Below are positions 4,882 to 9,068 of a DNA stretch of 9,068 nt, one piece after another. The notes beneath the pieces are model-generated. The model saw nothing but the letters and a program-made list of their open reading frames with translations, did no database searches and had not been told where the DNA came from. Where the stretch lies: the NCBI GenBank assembly GCA_046048295.1, contig JBJOGJ010000162.1:1-9068 (forward strand). Direction: 5' to 3'. The position numbers were made by a program, and so were the translations under genes. Positions within the stretch are counted from its first letter, which is position 1, and the number at the start of each line of letters is the position of its first letter. The stretch is from CBDCWA01 sp046048295 (GTDB lineage Bacteria > Pseudomonadota > Alphaproteobacteria > Rhizobiales > Hyphomicrobiaceae).

Positions 4882-7800
4882 ATGTCCACACGCTCTTGCC
4901 CGATGCTTTCCGCCTCCAGCGCCATGGCGCTCTTCGCCGCACTGGCCGTTCCCGGCATCACGCCGCTCGCGGCAGAAGCATCGGCCAGCGCCGCCGATGA
5001 AGAAACCCTCGCCGAGGTGGTGGTCACCGGCTCGCGCATCGCGAGGCGCGACTATGTAGCACAGAGCCCGATCGTGACCGCGACGGCCGAGGCCCTGTCG
5101 CAGAGCGGCGCGGCGACGCTGGACAACTTCCTGCGCCAGCTGCCGCAGTTCCAGCCCGGAACGGGCGAGTTCTCGAACAACTCCGCGGGCGGCACCATCG
5201 GCCAGTCCAACCTGAACCTGCGCGGCCTGGGCGCACAGCGCAACCTGGTGCTGCTGGAGGGCCGGCGACTGCAGACCTCGGACAACACCGGCGCCATCGA
5301 CATCAACACCATCCCCTCGATGGCGGTCGGCAACATCGAGGTCATCACCGGCGGCGCGTCGGCTACCTATGGCTCCGATGCCATGTCGGGCGTGGTGAAC
5401 TTCCGACTGCGCACCGACCTCAAGGGTCTGGAGCTTTCCGCGCAGCACTCCGGCACCACGGACGGCGATGGCCATGTAGACCAGTTCGGCGTGGCCTGGG
5501 GCGGAGACTATGCCCAGGGCCGCGGCAAGGCGCTGCTGTCCGCCGAGTACGTGGAGCGCGATGGCGTTGCCGTTCGCGACCGGCCTTTCTTCCTGGATAC
5601 CGCGGCCAGTGGCTTCCTGCCGCAGGGCAATGTGAATCCCGACGGCACCAACCTGCCCTCACAGGCGGCAGTGAACGCCATCTTCGCCCGGTATGGCATC
5701 ACCACCGGCGTGCCGGCGCGCACCGGCAACTTCTTCCTGAACAATGACGGTTCGCTCTTCTCGCGCGGCACCTCGCTCACGAACACGGTGAACTACCGCG
5801 GGCCCACCACGCTGCCCTTCATCGCGAACAGCCGTTTCTTCGGCTATCACGGCAGCTACTTCAACTTCCTGCGCGCGCCGCTGGAACGCAGCGCCCTGTT
5901 CGGGCGCACCGAGTTCGCGCTCACGGACTCGATCACCGGCTATGCACAGGCGAACTATTCGCACGGCAAGGTGCGCAACATCGGCTCCGAAGCCATCCTG
6001 GCCGCTGGATTCCTCGAAAACATCCCCGTCACCAATCCATTCATCCCGGCGGATCTGGCACAGCTCATTGCCTCCCGGACGCGACCGACAGCGGAGTTCC
6101 AGTACATCGACCGGGTCGAGCAGGTGGGCCCGCGCGTGTACCAGACCACGACGAATCTCTGGCAGGGCATGGTGGGCCTCAAGGGATCCATCGCCGACAC
6201 CGGACTGAACTGGGACGTTTACTATTCGCGGGGCGATACCACCACCCGCGACGCGACGATATCCGGCGCAGTGAGCGTCGCCGCCATCAATCGCCTCACG
6301 CGTGCCGCAGATGGCGGCGCAACCCTGTGCGCCGGCGGCTACAACCCCTTCGGGCTGAAGGACCTCAGTGCCGCGTGCGTTGCCTATATCTCACGCACGC
6401 CCGAGAACAAGACCTCGATCACGCAGGATGTGCTGGAGGCGACGCTGGATGGTGCCTTGTTCAGCCTGCCCGCCGGACAGGCCAAGTTCGCACTGACCGG
6501 CACCTACCGGTCCACGGATTACGGCTTCAGGCCGGATGCCGACATCGCGATCGGCGACATCGCCACCATCGCCTCGACGCAGGCGACGAATGGCAAGGTG
6601 GACGTGAAGGAGCTGTCGGCCGAAGTGCTGCTGCCGGTGTTGGCCGGCGTGCCGATGGTCGAGTCGCTGAACGTGACGCTGGGCTATCGCCTGTCGGACT
6701 ACAACCTCTCGGGCACGGCCAACACCTGGAAGGCCGACTTCGACTGGCGCGTCTTCAAGCCGCTGCTGCTGCGTGGCGGCTACCAGAAGGCGCTGCGCGC
6801 GCCGAACATCGGTGAATTCTTCCAGGCCCCCACGCAGATCATCGTGGGTGTCGGCAACCCGCCGGGATCGGGGGATCCCTGCGACACGCGCTCTTCGCTG
6901 CGGACGGGTGCCACGGCCGCGGCAGTGCGCACGCTGTGCATTGCCAATGGCATCCCTGCCACGCTTGTGGACAGCTACCGCATCACCACGGCATCCATCA
7001 TCACCACGTTCCAGGGCAACACGGCATTGGAGCCGGAATCAGCAAAGACCTGGACGCTGGGCGCGGTACTGACATCGCCGTTCGAGACGGACGCGCTGCG
7101 CAACCTGTCCCTGAGCGCGGACTTCTTCAACATCAAGATCGACAACGCGATCGCCACGCTGGCGCCACTCACGGTGCTGCAGAAGTGCTTCAATGCCGAC
7201 GGCTCGAATCCCACCTATGCCGCGAACAACTTCTTCTGCCAGAAGGTGACGCGTCCCACGGGCAACGATCCGTTCGTGTCGCGCCCGACGCTGAACCTCG
7301 GTGGATACCGGACCAAGGGCATGGACCTGCAACTCAGCTGGCGCGTGCCGGTGGAGCTGATCAACGGCAGCGTCAGCCTGGACAGCTACGCGAGCAAGCT
7401 GAAGAGCTTCGCCATCCAGACGCTGCCGGGCACGGCCTTCCAGGAGAACGTGGCGACCCTCTCGGGCAGCACGAGCTACCCGCGCTGGACGCTCGTGAAC
7501 TCGGCCGCCGTGGACATCGGGCGCTTCCAGCTCTCGGCCCGCTGGAGGCACATCAACCCGATGCGAGACAGCTCGCGGGTCACCAATCCCGCCTCGACCA
7601 CGCCGGGTGTGGATGCCTACAATTACATCGACCTGTCGGCCCGCGCGGAGATCACCGACAAGATCGAAGCGCGGTTCGGTGTGAACAATTTCACGGACAA
7701 GGCGCCGCCGGTAGTAGCCGGTACGCCGGGTGCAACCAACCTCGGTGTCTATGATGCAATCGGCCGCACCATCTTCGTTTCGGCCAAGGCGCGGTTCTGA
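4882..7800 (+). CDS. TonB-dependent outer-membrane receptor
   Basis: A 972-aa receptor of the long type common in Xanthomonadales and sphingomonads, expected to import a specific nutrient using TonB energy. A signal peptide spans about residues 1-31. A TonB-box-like stretch ETLAEVVVTGSRI (41-53) follows. The plug runs to about residue 180, with LNLRGLG, VLLEGRR and VITGGASATYGSDAMSGVVN. The rest is a beta-barrel that ends in Phe (FVSAKARF), as outer-membrane proteins do. The barrel has several Cys pairs in what look like extracellular loops (for example LCAGG...AACVA and KCFN...FFCQK). ATG 4882 was chosen, with AAAGGGG (4868-4874) at 7-base spacing; a TTG at 4876 would overlap that spacing. 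It is flanked closely by the exported hydrolase (18 bp) and the DUF3237 gene (4 bp). This implies one operon and a shared substrate. The ligand is unknown; nothing marks it as a siderophore receptor. Confidence 0.94.
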   Translation: MSTRSCPMLSASSAMALFAALAVPGITPLAAEASASAADEETLAEVVVTGSRIARRDYVAQSPIVTATAEALSQSGAATLDNFLRQLPQFQPGTGEFSNNSAGGTIGQSNLNLRGLGAQRNLVLLEGRRLQTSDNTGAIDINTIPSMAVGNIEVITGGASATYGSDAMSGVVNFRLRTDLKGLELSAQHSGTTDGDGHVDQFGVAWGGDYAQGRGKALLSAEYVERDGVAVRDRPFFLDTAASGFLPQGNVNPDGTNLPSQAAVNAIFARYGITTGVPARTGNFFLNNDGSLFSRGTSLTNTVNYRGPTTLPFIANSRFFGYHGSYFNFLRAPLERSALFGRTEFALTDSITGYAQANYSHGKVRNIGSEAILAAGFLENIPVTNPFIPADLAQLIASRTRPTAEFQYIDRVEQVGPRVYQTTTNLWQGMVGLKGSIADTGLNWDVYYSRGDTTTRDATISGAVSVAAINRLTRAADGGATLCAGGYNPFGLKDLSAACVAYISRTPENKTSITQDVLEATLDGALFSLPAGQAKFALTGTYRSTDYGFRPDADIAIGDIATIASTQATNGKVDVKELSAEVLLPVLAGVPMVESLNVTLGYRLSDYNLSGTANTWKADFDWRVFKPLLLRGGYQKALRAPNIGEFFQAPTQIIVGVGNPPGSGDPCDTRSSLRTGATAAAVRTLCIANGIPATLVDSYRITTASIITTFQGNTALEPESAKTWTLGAVLTSPFETDALRNLSLSADFFNIKIDNAIATLAPLTVLQKCFNADGSNPTYAANNFFCQKVTRPTGNDPFVSRPTLNLGGYRTKGMDLQLSWRVPVELINGSVSLDSYASKLKSFAIQTLPGTAFQENVATLSGSTSYPRWTLVNSAAVDIGRFQLSARWRHINPMRDSSRVTNPASTTPGVDAYNYIDLSARAEITDKIEARFGVNNFTDKAPPVVAGTPGATNLGVYDAIGRTIFVSAKARF

Positions 7801-7804
7801 CGCC

Positions 7805-8362
7805 GTGAGGCGTGCCGGCCGGCTGGTGGAAGCAGCGGGAGTCGCCCTGTCCCTGCTGCTCGCCACCGGTCCCGCCATACCCGCCGCTGCGGAACCCGAT
7901 CCGCTGCGGCTGCTGGCCGAGCATCCCGATGATGCGATCACGCCAACCCTGGTGCTCTCGGTCGTGGCCCGTGTCGGAGAGACGATCGAAGTCGGAGAAG
8001 GTCCGGACGGAGTCCGCAGGATCGTTCCCATTCTCGGCGGTACTTTCAGCGGTTCCGGGCTGCGGGGCGTCGTACTGCCGGGCGGCGCCGATCGCCAGCG
8101 GATTCGCGCCGATGGCGTGCGCGAGCTGGATGCCGTGTATGAGCTGCGCACGGACGATGGCGTGATCCTGATGGTGCACAACCAGGTGCTGGTGGATGCC
8201 GAGCGCCCTCCAAAGGGACAGCAGCGCTATGCGCGCTCGGTGGTGCGCGTTACGGCGCCGAAGGGCCCTTACGACTGGCTGAATCGGCGGCTGCTGGTGG
8301 GCACCTTGACGAGCCTGCGACCGGCACAGCCTTACGTGCTGCTGCGCTTCTACGCGCTTTGA
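7805..8362 (+). CDS. Exported DUF3237 (UPF0311) family protein
   Basis: A 185-aa protein if started at GTG 7805. The N-terminus then reads as a signal peptide: VRRAGRLVEAAG, a hydrophobic core (VALSLLLATG) and a PAAA cleavage region near residue 29. The rest matches the DUF3237 pattern as I know it: VGETIEVGEGPDGVRRIVPI (57-76), GGTFSGSGLRGVVLPGGAD (78-96), DGVRELDAVYELRTDDG (103-119), and a late YDWLNRRLLVGT. DUF3237 proteins are small beta-barrels, mostly uncharacterised and usually without a signal peptide. Export is the odd point here. The start lies 4 bases after the receptor stop and has no clear SD, so translation is probably coupled. Upstream in-frame ATGs at 7730, 7751 and 7754 inside the receptor gene would bury the signal peptide. 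The operon context suggests a periplasmic helper or enzyme of the imported substrate. Confidence 0.82.
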   Translation: MRRAGRLVEAAGVALSLLLATGPAIPAAAEPDPLRLLAEHPDDAITPTLVLSVVARVGETIEVGEGPDGVRRIVPILGGTFSGSGLRGVVLPGGADRQRIRADGVRELDAVYELRTDDGVILMVHNQVLVDAERPPKGQQRYARSVVRVTAPKGPYDWLNRRLLVGTLTSLRPAQPYVLLRFYAL

Positions 8363-8462
8363 GGATGAAGTCGACCTCTTGCTGAGCGTAGTGCGGCAGC
8401 GGACGGCAACGGCTGGAGCCATGCGCGACGCTTCGCAGAGAAGTGCACGAATCCGCTTTTCC

Positions 8463-8518
8463 GGTGGACATTTTTGGGACAGTTCGAGCGTGCTCGAGCG
8501 GGAACACACGGGATTCAA
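8463..8518 (+). repeat. Right copy of the TGGACA-type composite terminus repeat
   Basis: GGTGGACA, one variable base and TTTTGGGACAGTT (8463-8484) match 289-310 at 21 of 22 bases, in direct orientation. Similarity resumes at AGCGGGAAC (8497-8505) and runs to TCAA at 8518. The 10 bases CGAGCGTGCT between these blocks are missing from the left copy. Both copies precede tRNA-Arg 3' sequence. The repeat therefore looks like part of a conserved element terminus, perhaps a recombinase- or transposase-binding end of unidentified type. Confidence 0.75.
8484..8497. repeat. Perfect palindrome within the right terminus repeat
   Basis: TCGAGC and GCTCGA flank a 2-base centre (GT). The palindrome arises from the 10 bases that distinguish the right repeat copy from the left one. 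A symmetrical site of this kind could bind a dimeric protein, or it may be a short partial duplication of CGAGCG. Confidence 0.45.
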
Positions 8519-8589
8519 CGGGACGTTATCTGCTTGATTCCGAAACAGGGCGCGCGTAACTTACTGATTGGAATCCATCTTTTTTGGCT

Positions 8590-8634
8590 CTCCGAAGGCA
8601 GGGGTCACTGGTTCGAATCCAGTCGGGCGCGCCA
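8590..8634 (+). tRNA. 3' half of tRNA-Arg (CCG), attachment-site remnant
   Basis: The stretch matches the 3' half of a tRNA in order: anticodon loop CTCCGAA (anticodon CCG), anticodon-stem 3' strand GGCAG, variable GGGTC, T-arm ACTGG-TTCGAAT-CCAGT (perfectly paired), acceptor 3' strand CGGGCGC, discriminator G and CCA. This agrees with bacterial tRNA-Arg(CCG), whose acceptor begins GCGCCCG. Upstream there is no D-arm, no 5' acceptor strand and no proper 5' anticodon stem, so this is not a functional tRNA. A fragment starting at the anticodon loop is what remains when a tyrosine-recombinase element integrates into a tRNA gene. An intact copy should lie beyond the left edge of the array. Confidence 0.8.
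8617..8634 (+). repeat. Right attachment-site-like direct repeat
   Basis: ATCCAGTCGGGCGCGCCA is identical to 349-366, in the same orientation and 8,268 bases away. It is the terminal portion of the tRNA-Arg half described at 8590-8634. Together the two copies bracket the whole transporter, dehydrogenase, hydrolase and receptor cluster. Confidence 0.8.
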
Positions 8635-8653
8635 TTTCCTGGGAAGCGCGGCC

Positions 8654-8974
8654 ATGCCGTTCTGTCATTCCTGCGGCGCTCAGGCCTACGAAAAGGCCGT
8701 CGTCTGCGTCAAATGTGGCGTCGCCCTGTATCCCGTTCGGCCCGGTGGCTCGTCGGCTGGGGCTGAAGAATCCGACAGGTCCTGGGTCGTGGCGCTTCTG
8801 CTGTCCCTGTTCTGGGGCTGGCTGGGCATCCACCGTTTCTATGTCGGCCACGTCGGTATCGGCGTGGCCCAACTGCTCACCGCGGGCGGCTGCGGTATCT
8901 GGTGGATCATCGACTTCATCCTTGTCGCGCTCGGTGGCGTCAGGGACGAACGGGGCCGGCCGCTGCGCAAATAG
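8654..8974 (+). CDS. Zinc-ribbon TM2-domain membrane protein
   Basis: A small inner-membrane protein of 106 aa. The N-terminal zinc ribbon has CHSC (Cys4, Cys7) and CVKC (Cys18, Cys21). After a polar linker comes a TM2 domain: the first helix WVVALLLSLFWGWLG (44-58), the diagnostic GIHRFYVGHVG (58-68), and a second helix ending IIDFILVAL. The molecular function of bacterial TM2 proteins is not established. ATG 8654 was chosen because GGGAAG lies 7 bases upstream and the Cys motif follows at once; an open frame back to 8474 would translate the tRNA remnant and is rejected. The gene starts 19 bases after the tRNA CCA, so it probably represents the chromosome flanking the island rather than cargo. 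Confidence 0.88.
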   Translation: MPFCHSCGAQAYEKAVVCVKCGVALYPVRPGGSSAGAEESDRSWVVALLLSLFWGWLGIHRFYVGHVGIGVAQLLTAGGCGIWWIIDFILVALGGVRDERGRPLRK

Positions 8975-8984
8975 GCGGCGTGCA

Positions 8985-8999
8985 GGGGCGCTACGCCCC
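8985..8999. terminator. Small GC hairpin between convergent genes
   Basis: GGGGCG (8985-8990) and CGCCCC (8994-8999) form a 6-bp stem with a 3-base loop, 10 bases after the TM2 stop. It covers the stop codon of the gene read from the other strand. There is no T-run on either side, so termination is only suggested by its position between convergent genes. Confidence 0.35.
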
Positions 9000-9068
9000 G
9001 GGCCGCAAGCCAGCCTGCCCGGACCGCGCCCGCAGCGCCTCGTAGAGCTGCGCGGGACCCAACAGGAT
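8991..9068 (-). CDS. C-terminal end of an unidentified minus-strand protein (partial)
   Basis: On the minus strand a frame enters from the right edge and gives 25 residues before TAG at 8991-8993. It begins ILLGPAQLYEALRARSG and ends GLRPGA. Its helix-like, Ala/Arg/Leu-rich character and strong third-position GC fit a real coding end in this genome. The placement is also sensible: convergent with the TM2 gene, with 16 bases between the stop codons. I do not recognise the family. Confidence 0.45.
   Translation of the reverse strand: MLLGPAQLYEALRARSGQAGLRPGA

Larger units (their letters stand above)
8363..8653. other. Gene-free right boundary of the cassette
   Basis: I see no gene here. From left to right it contains about 70 bases with no recognisable feature, then the TGGACA-type repeat (8463-8518), a perfect 6-bp-arm palindrome (8484-8497), an inverted repeat GATTCC/GGAATC (8536-8541 and 8570-8575) and the 3' half of a tRNA-Arg (8590-8634). 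Homology with 261-366 can be traced over most of its right part. The left copy is about 98 bases shorter. Confidence 0.6.

Noticed and set aside
7039..8181. Minus-strand open frame of 380 aa opposite the receptor and the DUF3237 gene.
   Set aside because: It is an Arg/Ser/Ala-rich shadow crossing two real genes on the other strand; no motif is recognisable.
8549..8634. A complete tRNA ending at 8634.
   Set aside because: GGGCGCGCG near 8548 superficially resembles an acceptor 5' strand, but no D-arm or 5' anticodon-stem strand can be formed, and the required GCGCCCG start is absent.
8474..8653. N-terminal extension of the TM2 protein back to 8474.
   Set aside because: It would translate the terminus repeat and the tRNA remnant; the zinc ribbon starts directly at ATG 8654, which has its own SD.
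1..9068. CRISPR array, integron or toxin-antitoxin module in the boundary regions.
   Set aside because: No regularly spaced repeats of CRISPR length, no attC-like or integrase sequence and no paired small genes are visible; the only long repeats are the two-copy boundary elements.

Overview
The window is high-GC proteobacterial DNA. It has TonB-dependent outer-membrane uptake, Sec-type exported proteins and a tRNA 3' half with encoded CCA. The receptor style (an EVVVTGSRI TonB-box region and a barrel ending in Phe) is common in Xanthomonadales/Steroidobacter-like gammaproteobacteria and in sphingomonads or Caulobacterales. The sequence alone does not settle which.

Layout. (1) 1-138 is the right end of an IS3-family, IS407-type insertion sequence: the last codons of its transposase and a TGGGGGCAGGTCA terminus. 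(2) 139-429 has no gene. It holds a hairpin, a TGGACA-type repeat and an 18-nt piece of a tRNA 3' end (349-366). (3) 430-2795, minus strand, is a two-gene operon: an ACS-family MFS transporter (TtuB-like) overlapping a tartrate/D-malate dehydrogenase (TtuC-like). (4) 2879-3802 is a divergent LysR regulator. This regulator/transporter/dehydrogenase set resembles the ttuA-ttuB-ttuC start of the Agrobacterium vitis tartrate cluster. (5) 3883-8362, plus strand, is a tight three-gene unit: an exported subclass-B3-like metallo-beta-lactamase-fold hydrolase, a 972-aa TonB-dependent receptor and an exported DUF3237 protein. (6) 8363-8653 is a second gene-free stretch with the same TGGACA-type repeat, followed by the 3' half of a tRNA-Arg from the anticodon loop to CCA (8590-8634). 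(7) 8654-8974 is a zinc-ribbon/TM2 membrane protein, convergent with the C-terminal end of an unidentified minus-strand gene at the right edge.

Reading of the whole. Genes 430-8362 lie between two copies of the same composite terminus, each made of a TGGACA-type repeat and then tRNA-Arg 3' sequence. I infer an approximately 8.3-kb accessory catabolic cassette that is one unit of a tandem island array at a tRNA-Arg(CCG) gene. No integrase lies inside the window, and the intact tRNA is not present. The likely division of labour is: the receptor imports a substrate, the periplasmic metallohydrolase (perhaps with the DUF3237 protein) opens it, the MFS permease carries an anionic product inward, and the NAD-dependent hydroxy-acid dehydrogenase oxidises it under LysR control. 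The substrate is unknown. A nearly identical 12-bp AT-rich motif lies before the LysR/MFS genes and before the hydrolase gene, suggesting that one regulator may control both arms. The hydrolase ribosome-binding site lies within a perfect 8-bp hairpin.
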